From Arctopsyche grandis (Eukaryota; Arthropoda; Insecta; Trichoptera; Hydropsychidae), in the NCBI RefSeq assembly GCF_051622035.1, contig NC_135355.1, positions 36,251,986 to 36,315,985 on the forward strand: 64,000 nt of DNA, read 5' to 3'. Under the pieces are notes generated by a model. The model saw only the letters and a program-made list of their open reading frames with translations, did no database searches and was not told where the DNA came from. Positions 12,524 through 26,000 of the stretch are shown one piece after another (positions within the stretch are counted from its first letter, which is position 1; each line of letters starts with the position of its first letter). Both the position numbers and the translations under genes were made by a program.

Positions 12524-12980
12524 GGTGGTGGATGGGCGGCCGCGATGCAGGGGGGCGCAGCGAGGGGTGCTGGTCGAACAGGGGGGCGGCGGCCGCAGCG
12601 GACCGGCGGGGGCGAGGGGCGGCGGGCAGGGAGGCGCGGAGCCCGAGGCAAAACTGAACTGAGCAGGTCGACGAAAGCCGTTGAGTTTTAAAATGTGGAA
12701 ATGCAAAGAGGGGGGACGTCACCCCTCACGTTAGGCACGACAACGTGACAGCGCGCGGCTCTGTGCAGCGCCCGCCGCTACCGAACGCCTGTACGTGACC
12801 GCAACGCGCGCGCAACTGCCGCCCTGCAACCGAACCTCTCGTCCCCGACCTCGTACCGCTCTGTCCTCTCCCCTGCTCTATCTGTGCCGCCCCTCTACGG
12901 CCGCCCCTTGCCACTGCCGCCCCCTCTGCTCCACCCCCACCGCCCGATTACTTTTCCGATCTTTTCCCGCCCGTTCGCTC
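12524..12980 (-). promoter_or_regulatory. GC-rich island with possible first exon on the - strand
   Basis: About 450 bp of CpG-rich sequence stand out sharply from the AT-rich surroundings, as often seen at arthropod promoters. On the - strand a strong donor, GTAAGT, lies at 12523-12518 just after CCCATCCACCACC. An exon ending at 12524 is therefore plausible. The frames through it are Pro/Ala/Arg-rich low-complexity and overlap in both directions, so I do not call a protein. No downstream exon was identified between here and the left edge. It could be a 5' UTR exon of a gene lying to the left, or an old GC-rich insertion. Confidence 0.3.
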
Positions 12981-13141
12981 AACTAAACTCGCAACTTGCA
13001 CATCGCGATTTTTCCCCCGCCGGAAATTTCACTTTTGGATTGAATGTATCGAATTTTCCACAAATACAAACATACATACAAACATATTTTATCGTATATA
13101 GAAGTCCGAAAGCAGATTTACCCTTTCTGCTTTGGTGGTAA

Positions 13142-13610
13142 ACAACCAGCAGCGTGGTCAAGTGCTATATTCTCTCATGCTAGGGGTCATGAGTTCGCTT
13201 CCCACTGGAGTCTCGTTGCTGGCCAGACCTTAGTTTATCAAGGTCGGTCGTTTCTTATCAGAATTTGTCAAGTTTTCTGATTTGAAACGATTCCTTTAAA
13301 ATTAGCTTTCTTATCCAATTTTCTATTGCAAAAACCTTGAGTTATTATTATATCTTAGGTTTCGCCAGATGTCTCTATGGATGATTATCGAAATATAAAT
13401 ATTTCGTATTTTTACATAATAAAAAATGTTAATATTCGTATTGTTCACGATGTTTATAATGTCTGAACATAGATGGCAAGTGTTGTTTCGATTTGTTTTT
13501 ATGTTTAATTATGTATTTAATAATATATGTATTATATAATTTATCGATTCGCACATTCGCCACTTTGGAGCAATCGTTAGGTGAGTGTGCATGATAAATT
13601 AAAAAAAATA
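13142..13610 (+). repeat. SINE copy with CGCCACTTTGGAGC tail
   Basis: Head CCAGCAGCGTGGTCAAGTG, B-box-like GAGTTCGCTTCCC, body with TCGGTCGTTTCTTATCAGAA. The tail carries CATTCGCCACTTTGGAGC and GTGAGTGTG and then A-rich DNA. Same tail type as 59285-59735. Confidence 0.8.
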
Positions 13611-13620
13611 AAATAAAAAA

Positions 13621-14695
13621 ATAAAGACTCGTTTACGTCGGAATTTACATTTTAACAACAATGAAGAAGGTGGAACTTGTTTTGGAATAATACATTAATT
13701 AACCCTTTGAATGTTGACCAACGCCGATCGGCGTCTTGCTGACAAATCCATGGTCCTGAAGTACGCCGATGTGCGTTGTACATTTTGCACGTATAAAATA
13801 AACAAGAATACTACCTGCTAAACCTTCCCAAGTAGTATTGAAAAACATCGATAAAGAAAAATGCATTCAACATGAATCTTATAATCTGTGGAATTGCTTT
13901 GTCTACGTTTATAAAGACTCGTTTACACCGAAATTTACATTTTAACAACAACGAAGAAGATGGAACTTGTTTTGGAAAAATACATTAATTAACCCTTTGA
14001 ATGCTAACCAACGCCGATCGGTTGCCAATCGCCAATCGCCGATTGCCAACAGGTCCACGAGCTTGAAATACGCCTATAGGCTTTGTTTTTTGAGTATGTA
14101 AATTATCAACTAGAAAAATACCCGCTAAGCCTTTCCAGATGAATTTTGAGCATGTACAAAGTAAACTCCCTGCCAAGCCTTTACTAACCTACCCTAAGCT
14201 AAGAATACTACCTGCTAAGCCTTTCCAGGTAGCATTGAAAAAAAATGCATTGAACATGGGTCGTGTAATCCGTGTCAATGTTTATAAAGACTGGTTTACA
14301 CCGAAATTTCTGAATTTATAACCGTAGCAGAATTCCTCGATGGAAATCCTTAACTGCTGAGTATTTTAGATTGTGGCTGGGCATTTAGATTGTGAGCATT
14401 ACATTTTAACAACAATGAAGAAGATGGAACTAGTTTTGGAAAAATACCTTTATTAATAAACTTCTTTCGTTTATTTTATATTGTTGCAAGATATATTAGA
14501 GAGTCTAAACACACCTTTACAAAACTCGAAATCCTCGGCGGTAGTGATCTAAACTTTGTTTGGATTAACGACAATTTTTATACCTGCTTTCTATTGGATT
14601 TCTAAATAATTCTGGTTGGAAATGTGGGTGAAATTTTTAGCGTAGCGAGCTTTCAACAAAAATGACTTTGATGACCTGAGCACACAAAGGGTTAA
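13621..14695. mobile_element. TTAA-flanked (piggyBac-type) non-autonomous repeat cluster
   Basis: TTAACCCTTTGAATG occurs at 13699 and 13989, and the inverse AAAGGGTTAA closes the block at 14692-14695. TTAA with CCCTTTG ends is the pattern of piggyBac-type MITEs. The marker ATAAAGACTSGTTTAC recurs at 13621, 13911 and 14284, so the cluster consists of three related units of 290-370 bp. The palindrome GCCGATCGGC is next to the first end. No transposase is present. Confidence 0.6.
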
Positions 14696-15756
14696 TCCTT
14701 ACATGCCTTTAGGTTTTTGATAAATGAAAGTAAAATTTCATTTTCAGAAATAGAAGAGAAGATGAATAAATGATTAGGTTGACATGTTTGGATCGAGTAT
14801 ATGTACATATATTGACACTTGTCGCACTGTGATAGATAGCTAGTGGCCAGGACTTATTATATTTTATTTTATATCACCAAATATATAATACTGAATGCAG
14901 GATTTTCATATTTTATATATTCTTCATCAAGACCTCTATGATTTGAATTATGTATATCAATAAGAAATAAAATAATTAATCAATATCAACAGAAATAATT
15001 ATTTTCGTGGGAAGCTCCTTGTACACGTTCCTCGCAGATGCGAAAGGGAGAAGGGGAATTCAGTACGCGCCATTCAACGGTGAGTTTGAGAATGATATCC
15101 ACTTAAGAATGACGGCTCTGCTTCAGCCGTTGGTTCTTGCACTTATTTTATATGATTCGACTTTAATACATGATAAAATGATTTTTATAGCCAATTATGT
15201 ACAATAATTTACCCTGCAGATTTTGTATTATTTTAACTACAGATCGGCGCCATAGTGCAAAAATGGGCTCACCATTGTCAATTTCTACATTCGACCTTTT
15301 GTTTTGCTCTCTTTGCTTTGTAGTTTGCCCTCTTTCCTGGAAAATAGCACCATCCTTTAATTTTAACTTAAAACATACATACTGGACGCTTGGTGTCCAG
15401 CACAGTGTTCAGCGGATTTTTAGCACAGTAAGGCAATTGTTAAAGTTCGTATGTTGCCTAACAATGTGACAAAACTATAATTTGAGCCCCAATTGAGTCT
15501 CATTGACCATTTGCACTACGTATCCTTTAACTAATTGAATCTTAGATGTATTAAATATAAGCCAATTGCTAAAAAAATTATACACAGTTATATATATGTA
15601 CATATATGCATTTTTCTTAATAATTGACGTTTTTCCTGTTGATTTTTGAATAATTTCGGGTGGTTTTTTTAATAACTTTTTTTCTTCGTTTCAGAATAAA
15701 ATCTGTTGTGAATTATCAATGCAAAAACGCACCGATGTGAAATATAAGTATAGTAT
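14696..15756. other. No gene seen
   Basis: AT-rich, with a short non-repetitive segment at 15005-15190 giving a 66-residue ORF without recognised homology. Confidence 0.4.
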
Positions 15757-16109
15757 TGTTGCGTTGGGGCGGGCTCAGGGATCCAAATGGTTGGGATCAA
15801 GAATCCAAATGGTTGGGATCAGGAATCCAAATGGTTGGGATCAGGAATCCAAATGGTTGGGATCAGGGATCCAAATCGCTTCACAGCATTTATTCTACGA
15901 CTCAGGAGGTACATACGGAACGGCCGCTTGCTCAGGAGTGTCAAGTCTACCATATCTCTCTCATTTTAATGGCAGGTAGCCGAGTGTTCAGACATGCAGT
16001 AATCAGAATAGGCCCGGCATTCCCCATAAACAATATTTCCCACAAACTCAGAATTCCCTACAAACTAGGAAGTCTCCACTGTATATTGGTCCGGAATTCT
16101 AATGATACA
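15757..16109 (-). mobile_element. Solo LTR with internal 22-bp tandem repeat
   Basis: The 353-bp unit starts TGTTGCGTTGGGGCGGG and ends AATGATACA. It is flanked by a 4-bp target duplication GTAT (15753-15756 and 16110-16113). Its start and the CTTCACAGCATTTATT block match the LTRs at 37211 and 40005, whose PBS and PPT put the sense strand on the minus. Inside, ATCCAAATGGTTGGGATCAG is repeated four times (about 15780-15875). The ORFs here are repeat artefacts. Confidence 0.75.
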
Positions 16110-16113
16110 GTAT

Positions 16114-17120
16114 AATATATGTACATATACAATATAAAATTATTTTAAAAATTGATACATTTGTATGTAATTCTACATTTACGTTTGACAATGTATATTC
16201 CCAATATTACGCTAAAAGCACGTGATGCTGAGAGCCAACTTTATCATATTTGTATTGAGCCGCATGCGGCTCCGAAGCCTTCAGTTCCCGAACACAGAAT
16301 TTGTTAACAATTCAAACATTTGAAATAAATATGTATGTTCTCATTAAAAACAATTTTTGTTTATTGTCAATGCCAACAACTAATATACATACATATTTGA
16401 AATTGATAAAAGCGCTTTTAAGGCTTCGCTTAAACCCTTTAAAACAAATTAAATGCAAACCCAAAACCTCGATACTACTATAAAACAATATAATAGCATC
16501 GGTATGAAATTTGAAGCTGAAAACAATAAATTTTCAAGATGTTTTTGATTAAATTTCATCATCTCCATATTGAAAATTCAATATCACTTCAAGCGTTTCT
16601 CAAACGAATTTTTCGTTTGAAATATGTTTACACGACAACTTTCATCTTATGTATTACAAATTAGTCAAAATAATTTAAATAATCACATATGAAATTTTAA
16701 ATTAATAATAGCAATATACAAAAGTCTAGTGTTTTAGACGGTATAATTGTGTGTTCAAGTCAAGACGACTATAATTCATACGCTTATATGAACAATTTTT
16801 CCTCCAACAAAGCAGCTCAATTCGAATACTCTTAAACAACTTACTAGTTTAAATCACGTCCAATTCAAGAACTTCTTAGAGTGGTCCTCAAAGCTCAAAT
16901 ACTAAGTTTAATTGTGAACGGAAAGTTAGTAGTACTAACTCTGAGAGCTCTCTCGCTATCTACGAACATCAAAACCAAATTACATTTTAATTCAAACCAA
17001 CGCATATATCGATCAATAAGACAAAACATAAGCATAAGATATAAACCAAAATTTTCAACTTATTGTTTGAGATCCTATTCATACCTATTGTAAATTGATG
17101 TATGTCAGTATATACTAGGT
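16114..17120. other. AT-rich, no gene seen
   Basis: No coding or repeat structure that I can support. Confidence 0.4.
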
Positions 17121-17124
17121 ACAT

Positions 17125-17470
17125 AAGCCACAGCGTAGTGCACTGGTAGAGCTTTTGCACACCAGTAGAGGGTCGTGGGTTTAAGTCCCGGCCAAATACG
17201 CTGCTAGCGAGATCTTGTGGAAGTCAAAACACAGATCAACCGTCTCCTGTTAGAATTTTTCGATTATTCTAACTGAATTGCTTAGACGGATTCAATTAAT
17301 CGATATCCTCCCCCTCAGTTTCCCACAAAATCGAATTAATAGCATCTCGAATTTATTGAATCGTATAAAATGCTACCTACATCTTGAAAATCTTGCAAAT
17401 TTTCTCTGTATCAAAGTTTTGTTGATTGTCCATAGATGTCTCTATTGTATTATATGTTATGTTTGAAAAA
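17125..17470 (+). repeat. SINE, divergent subfamily
   Basis: The head contains AGTGCACTGGTAGAGC (A box) and GTGGGTTTAAGTCCC (B box), then the family body with ACCGTCTCCTGTTAGAATTT and a tail at the TAGATGTCTCTATTGTA motif. More diverged from the main family in its head. Confidence 0.7.
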
Positions 17471-17505
17471 TTGTTAATACTTTAATACATATATATATAT
17501 ATATA

Positions 17506-18888
<1,383 letters not shown>

Positions 18889-19194
18889 TGTACATATGTA
18901 TATACAAAAAATGTATATATGTACATACATATGCACAAAATTAAAAAAAATGTACAAAAAATCTAACCATATGTATTCCTGTTATGACACATTTAATATA
19001 TGTTTAACATTAATAATAATTATAACTTTTAATTCCAGACTTTATGGAGAATATTGCAATCCCCATCGGCCATATAAATAATATAAAGATAATACGAACG
19101 AATGATAAAATATACATAATATAATAATAATGATTTTAATAATATAGTACATATGCTCATATAATAATAATATCAAATGATATATATATTAACT

Positions 19195-19615
19195 AGCTGA
19201 ACCCGGCATGCGTTGTAATGCCACAATAACGCATGCTATTCCCGTTCCTGTTCCCGTTTCTCGATGTGTCTCGATAAGTTAATGTTTCAATTTAAAATTA
19301 ATACTTAATAATCAAATTAAATCACAATAATGATAATTTGTCGGGAAAACGCAGGAGGTGAATACATTTTAAAGTATTCAATTGTTTTTTTATTTTACCC
19401 TAAAAACGCAGGTGGCGATGCGAATACATTTGAAATTATTGCGTTCCAATGCCACTCATTCCTGTTTTCCCGTTCCCACTCCCGTTTTGTGGGCATGCAC
19501 ACAATAATTCATGTAAGTTTCATCGCAATCGGTTGAATGGTATAGGAACGTATACGTGACAGACAGACAGACCGACAAACATTGATTTTGATTGTATGTA
19601 TATAGATAATAATTT
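19195..19615 (+). repeat. Dispersed element, possibly the 3' end of an RTE-type LINE or its SINE
   Basis: It begins CTAGCTGAACCCGGCATGCG and ends with GCAATCGGTTGAATGG followed by GACAGACAGACAGACCGACA. That combination is widespread in arthropod genomes as a LINE 3' end. An inner block, CCCGTTCCTGTTCCCGTTTC, is partly repeated near 19468. Assignment to a named family is a guess. Confidence 0.45.
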
Positions 19616-20061
19616 TATAATTAATTAATTAATTTAAAGTCAATTTATGGCAGTCAATGAAGTAGCTCCATCCACCAAACATACAGAGATGAGCGGAAAT
19701 GAGAAGATGTGACGGCAAGAAAACAATTTGACGATACAAATTCAGGACGACGTAGAGAGGCTGCTCTCATCCGGAGAATGGCCTCAAAGTGAGGCATGTA
19801 CGTGTAAAATAAAATAAAATAAAATAAATTGGAGGGTGAAATTAACCATTCAATAAAATGATTAGAAACTTCAATTTAACGGAAAATTTTTTAAAGGTTT
19901 CCTGACATACTAAAGATTTTCCGAGTTATTTTTATAATTGCAGGTTTTTTTTTCAAATAATCAATATTAGAGAATTTACATTACATTACGTTAAGTTAGT
20001 TGAAACTTTTATTATTTTATATTCAATGAACCATATATGTACATACATACATACTCGATGC

Positions 20062-20417
20062 GGTGAAAACGATCGAAAAGCGCCAGACAGACTGAACCAC
20101 AGATTAATGACACGTGTACCTTATGCGTGCGCACTGCTCGCACTTACACTAAGCGAAATCTACCCGAAGTCCCGACATACCTACCCTGTATACGTTATGT
20201 GCTTCTGATACTTTAGTTCCGAATTTTTCCTTATTAAATTATTAAAAACACGCCAGAAAGATCCAACTCAATTTTAATAATTGCATCTGTGCACATCGAA
20301 AGGTTACTCGTCATCTGATGTGCAATTTTTCATTCGTGAAGTCGAGAATTGCGTTGAAAGCAGCCATCCAGTTAATCTGTGGTTCAATCAGTCTGGCGCT
20401 TTTCGATCGTTTGCACC
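20062..20417. mobile_element. MITE with about 45-bp TIRs
   Basis: Left end GATCGAAAAGCGCCAGACAG (20071) and right end CTGGCGCTTTTCGATC (20394-20409) are inverted copies, extending inward through CTGAACCACAGATTAA. The interior shares TCCAACTCAATTTTAATAAT and neighbouring sequence with the 378-bp array at 6436. No ORF of note. Confidence 0.75.
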
Positions 20418-21281
20418 AAACCCATACATACTTTGTCAATTGAAATAAAATTTAGTATGTTTACATATTTTAATTTTACCCATTTCTCAATCGTCTCAAC
20501 ATTCTAATTTAAACAAGTCTATTCAAAGAATCTTGTTGTGGAATTTACACAATGCCGTGTTTTCTTTTTCAAATTCCGTGACTGAAATTTTTCCTTAAAA
20601 GTAAGTGGAATGAAATTTTTTCTCAAAGGCTTTTTTTACTGAATGGGTATAGTAGGCATTCTCAACGCTAATTGACTTCTTTCAATTTAATAAATGTTGT
20701 GGACTACTTACTGAACCTCAATTGACGAAAGCAATATAATTTTGTTTTTTTATTCGAACACCTTTAGTCGTTCTTTAACATTCATCTTCAATAGCTTTCG
20801 TTGTCATATATATTTAGTTATTATAACGCGTTTTATTCGCTGCCGCTGCTTTCACGTTATTAGTACCTACTAACCAAGCGGTAGTTATTATTCACTTTGA
20901 TCAAAATAACATATTAACGTTTATAAAACCCCTTCACAATCTTTATTTGAATACATCTATCGTTAATGGGAATAGTCCCATTTATTATATAAATTTTATA
21001 ATTAAAAAGGGATAGCTAAAAAATAATTAATTCCCGGCCCCTAAAATTTTTTTTTTCTAGTTAAAAGATTTATTTGGCAGTAATTATTACAATTATAATA
21101 CACATGTTTATATTCAGCATAAAATTATAGGAACTTGCTCGCTAATTGCGATCTGTACAACAACGCGTCGTTATTAGCTTAAAGGTCGACAGTTTTGAGC
21201 TTTTGAACGAGCTTTTAAACCAGAAAACTTCCAGTATATCGACGTATGCATGCAAAGTCAAAATGGAAAATTAAAATAAAA

Positions 21282-21283
<2 letters not shown>
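20418..21283. other. AT-rich, no gene seen
   Basis: No supported feature. Confidence 0.4.
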
Positions 21284-21357
<74 letters not shown>

Positions 21358-21362
21358 GGAGA
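21284..21362. repeat. (GA)n microsatellite
   Basis: GA dinucleotide run with a few AAA and GGG interruptions. Confidence 0.95.
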
Positions 21363-21621
21363 AAGAAATCGAGTTCGACTTCACGATGTCGTTATAACGA
21401 GCTTTCGACTATTGAAAATGACACAAGTTTACCTATATGATTTTCAGATAACTTCCGCACTTACTCATTATTCTTTAAAATTCAAATAAAAAATTGGTCG
21501 AATTCAATTTCATATACGTACTGGTTCAGTGATTACTGGTCACAAAGTCACTAAAATCTCTATAACGGAACATCTGGCAGCCGAAAAGTCCATCATACTA
21601 ACGATAACTATCATAGTGTTG

Positions 21622-21840
21622 CTAACTAACACAGCATTTATTGATGATTAAGGAGATACACGCACTGTCACTGCTCAGTCCAGAATGACCTGATATCGCC
21701 TGCGTACCGCCTTATAAGGGGTAGATCTCTCAGGACGTCTAATCTGTTTACCTACTGTATAGTCACGTATTCGGATATGTATTCCCACGGTATGAGAAGT
21801 GCAATCATTGTTTAGCTTTCATGCACTTAGCTTGTCGCTA
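21622..21840 (-). mobile_element. Diverged LTR fragment of the 37211 family
   Basis: Matches the LTRs at 37211 and 40005 over AGCATTTATTGATGATTAAG, CCTGATATCGCCT and CACGTATTCGGATATGT. Both LTR ends are missing or unrecognisable. Confidence 0.75.
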
Positions 21841-21959
21841 ATCCTTAAAACCACTTACCCCGACCACACGGTCTCTCAGGACGCTACCCGGCCTACTCCG
21901 ATCGTAATTCTTCTTTGTGGCTGCGTTTTATCGATAGTTTATAGGGTAGTGACATTCCC

Positions 21960-22440
21960 TTAACCTATCTATCGAACGTGTTGTATGGGATCGGACTCTC
22001 GGTGATGTTTGTGGTGCGGGCTGGCGGCTGCTCGCTTGTGGAGTGTTTGTCGATCTGGAACACTAAGCAAAATTAGTGCAACATCTGTGGGATACTGTCG
22101 GGGCTAGTGTGTTAGTGGGTGGTTAACGGGTATGGACCGTTTGGAGGTGGTTGAGTCTGGTTAGTTAAATGGATGCTAATTTTAGCCTATACCCATCTTC
22201 AGAATGTCGATGGGCCTTTGGTTAATTATTAGTTTAGTCTTGCTGAGGGAATTTATTAATGGATTGTTTGTGTACGTGTTTGTCAAGGTAGTCGATGTTT
22301 AGGTCATTGTGAATTATAGTGTTTCTTGTGTACCAGTCGTAGTTGCCCGCGGCACGCAAGAATTTGTTTTGTACTGTCTGTAGTCTAAGTATGGATCTGT
22401 TGGAGATGGTAGTGTGAGCCCACACGGGGCCCGATCGTAA
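21960..22440 (-). pseudogene. Jockey-type LINE 3' fragment, second family
   Basis: On the - strand 22425-22234 encodes SILRLQTVQNKFLRAAGNYD and then NTIIHNDLNIDYLDKHVHKQ, the typical ORF2 C-terminus of Jockey elements (LQxxQNKxLR…TIHxDLxI), and ends in a stop. A G/T-rich 3' UTR follows to about 21960. It differs clearly from the element at 57544. The fragment abuts the PHF14 promoter region. Confidence 0.7.
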
Positions 22441-22620
22441 TTACTCGGCGGCTCTGTTTAGTATACGTAACAATAGTAACGAGAACTTGAGTGCCAAATA
22501 TTGTGTGTTCGCGATTTTCATGGCAAAAATTGTCTTTGTGACCACCCCAATGTGACGAATAGTCCAATTACCATTCAGATGACAAGGGTTGCAAGGGTGC
22601 GCGACATGCAATTTTGTAAT
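22441..22620 (+). promoter_or_regulatory. Probable PHF14 promoter and 5' UTR
   Basis: This is the interval between the LINE fragment and the first good start codon. The sequence turns GC-rich from about 22630 onward. Two in-frame upstream ATGs (22579 and 22606) precede the chosen ATG at 22621. No TATA box is evident. The transcription start is inferred, not seen. Confidence 0.4.
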
Positions 22621-23062
22621 ATGGCAGCCGTAGAAAATATAGTCGAGTGGCAACACCGCGCCGTTGTCAGTTTGCCGGCGTCTGCGTCTGGCGTGCCAGC
22701 GTGCGCTGCCAGAATGAGTGCTGACGAATTGAACGGCGTGGGGGGCGCCGGCGGGGGCGCGGGGGGAGGGGGCGCAGCTGACGCCGACCCCGACCCGGAA
22801 CCGGAACCGGAAACCGGAGAAGGAGCGTCCGGCGGGGAAGTGGAAGTGGAAGTGGGCTCGACGATGAGTTCGGTGGGTGGGCGAGGGCAAGGGCGAGGGG
22901 CGCACAAGAGGCGGGTGAAGCCGCCCGGCGTGGGAGCTGGTCTTCTGGATCTGGGGCTGGACCTCGCCGAGAGCTCCGACGACTCCGACTTCCGCATCGA
23001 AGACCACCCCGACGAGAGCGACGACTGCTCGATCGATTCCGACGACAACGGCAACCAAAACG
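22621..23062 (+). CDS. PHF14: PHF14 coding exon 1 (acidic N-terminus)
   Basis: Residues 1-147. Ala/Gly/Glu-rich low-complexity start, then KRRVKPPGVGAGLLDLGLDL followed by AESSDDSDFRI, which fits the conserved N-terminal motif of PHF14 proteins. The exon is GC-rich, unlike the rest of the gene. The donor ACG|GTAGCC is weak, but it leaves one G that joins the AT of exon 2 to give Asp, and the acidic tract continues across the junction. The open frame running on to 23139 is intron. Confidence 0.8.
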
Positions 23063-26000
23063 GTAGCCACACGACCACCTCCACCACCACCTCCACCTAC
23101 ACCTACACCACCATCCTCTCCCCTCCAAATCATCAATGAAAACCCTCGACTTGGCTCCGACTGATCGGCAGCTAACACCCTCTGAAATGTGAAGAACGGA
23201 CTAAGATTGTACACAATATTTGGTCTATCAAAATACATGTGAACTTTCGTACCATAGACAATTTTCCGCATGATATTGAATATATATGTACATATAATTA
23301 TACATCTGATTATTATTTTTATATTAACAACTATTTGAATCGAATGTGTGAAAACGATATACCTTCTATATGCAAAATTTTGTTTTGATTTTTAAATGCT
23401 TTTTATTATTACTAAATTATATTCACAGTACATCTTATATATATGTATATATATATTTTTTTTTAATAGCTACTGATCTACTGATCATTTTCTATTTTAC
23501 AATTTTAATTTAATTTTGTTAGTAATCATAGTATTATCATTACTTTTTTAATTTGAATGTGATGAATGAGTGGAATCTTAATCTACTCTCTTCCATTTGG
23601 GCCTCGCTGTGATTTTATTTTTATTTATATTTTGTTTTATTTTATTTTACTTTTTCTTTCTCCTTTGTATATTTTTATATACTATTTTAATTTTGTTCAG
23701 TGTAAACAAAGAATGGGATTTATGGATTTCATTTTTAATTTTTACACTTTTGTTATTTTTTTTTCTCTCTGAATGATGTATTATTTTCCTTTTGTTACTT
23801 TTTTTTTATTATTTTTTTTTACCATGTTTTCTGCTTTTGCTTTTTTCCTTTATTTACAGTTTACTTGTTTTTATATATTTTTCAAATGTAGACCATTGTG
23901 GCGCATTAGGTTCTTCCTGTAATGCCACAATGGTCCAAAACTATTAAATAAATTATATCATTCTAATGTTAATGTACAGCATGATAGGAAATAGAGCTCA
24001 AAAATCTATTTACAATTCTTATAAATGCTCATAATACATTATATTAATTAAAGACTTTCTTAAGTCGGCGATCTAAAGCAGATTGTGTTTATACCTGAAG
24101 GGTATAGATATTTTGTAGTAATCACAGAGACTCCTCACAAGTGTGTTAGTATTGTAATTAATGATTCTATCATATAATCTATTGGTTAGCGAATCTATCT
24201 GTGAAGCGAATTTTATGAAAAATTCACTTCCAATATAAAATTGAAGAAATAATTCAATTAAATCTTCATTTCCATGTGTGATATTTGATCTGGAATTTCC
24301 ATCTAATTTCGACTTTTTTTTACTTATTTATTTAACCAGCAGAATAGACTAATGGTTAGCATATAATACTTTGAACAGAATGGTCATGGGTTCAAATCCC
24401 ACTGGTGTCTGCTGGGGAGATCTTAGATTTGTGACTCCAGGTCGATCGTTTCCTATCAGAGTTTGTCAATGTATCTGATTTTCTCTGAAACGGTTCCAAC
24501 AAATTGGCAACCTTGACCATTTTCTCGCAAAATATCGAGTTTTCAGCAATCTCGATTTCGCTGAACTGTATAACATTTCGAAATTTGACCATAGATGTAT
24601 CTGTGAATATTAATTGATATGTATTTATGTACTTTGTATGATACTATTAATATTTGTATCAAATGTACAATGTTTCTGGACAGGAAGGCGCATTGGGGCT
24701 ACCTGTTAGACCTTGCTGGTATAAATTAAAAATAAAGTTTAAGTTTGGACCATTGCGGCATTACAGGAGTCCCTAATGCGCCACAATGTTCGGAAAAATA
24801 CAGAGAGTTGAGAAAAATAAAATATATACTGACAAAAAATGCATTTATAAATAATTATAAAACACGATAGCATTATAATAATGGCAGATTAAGTATAAAT
24901 ATCAAAAAATAAGATACAAAGTAGGGAATGTTTTGCACCTATAGCCAGCACCGATATATAAGAACCAGCCGCAAATCCAAAACATCTCTGTGAGACCCAA
25001 ATGTAAGAGAGAATATCAAAATTCCACTAATACGTCACATTTAATTGTGAATATATTGATGAGCGCAGGCTATCAGACGAATAGGTTAAAATAATTTCCG
25101 ATAACCTACTCTCACTAAGGTGGAAATATCACATTGAAGCTCAGCAACAACGATTTTATTGAAAAGTCGAACAAATTATCCGATTCCTATCCCAAAATGT
25201 ATATATTTTTCAACTATTTTATAAATAAAGACCTAAAACTTAAAGCTTCCAAATGTATTTGAAACAATTTCAAATAAGATTTGAAAACAAATACATAGTT
25301 TTATCTTCATTTTATTGAAAAACTACTAAAAATTGAGTCATACTGGCGAATAGTAATATTACTTTACATCAAATCGATTTTTTAATAAATAATACTTATA
25401 ACTTACCACATAAAAACTTATTAATAGTTTTATACTATACATTCAAGATAAAATTTAATGTGAAATATATTCATTTTCTATTTGTAGTGTATCATAATAA
25501 TAATACATGCTGAATAAATCGACCTGAAAAGTCAACCGACTTACTTTTCACCGTATTTATTTGGACTCGGCTTATAAACAACGGTTGCCGTTTTATCAAT
25601 AACGAAATGTCTTATCATATGTTTCAATTCAATGAACTATGGCAAACGATTATACCATTCTTTTACACTTGTCTTTAACATTCCAGATGGTGAAAATTGC
25701 GACGAGGAGGACTCGGACGATTCAGCCGAATCTTCGCTGATTAAAAACATAGGCGGAAATGATCCAAAAGTCAGCCTTAAAAAATTAACAGTCAACGAAC
25801 TACTCAAAAATGCATCGATCAACAACAATTTTAAAGTATTGACTAACTTCACGATGTAAATCATATTCAAACAATACGGTATTTAGAATGCTTCTCTTTT
25901 TCAGGACATAATACCAGGCTTAACGGATATGTTGATATGCGCAGGCTGTCTCGGCTCTCGCAGCGACGATGCTAACGAGATAGTCGAATGTGATGGATGC

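Noticed and set aside
12380-12722. 103- to 153-codon frames in the GC-rich island
   Set aside because: Low-complexity Pro/Ala/Arg/Gly frames open in several phases and both strands at once; no homology recognised.
15719-16115. 86- and 119-codon frames with repeated PNGWDQ
   Set aside because: Translation of the 22-bp tandem repeat in a solo LTR.
22441-23271. 276-codon and other - strand frames antisense to PHF14 exon 1
   Set aside because: Shadow frames of a GC-rich exon; the + strand frame has the PHF14 N-terminal motif and joins correctly to exon 2.
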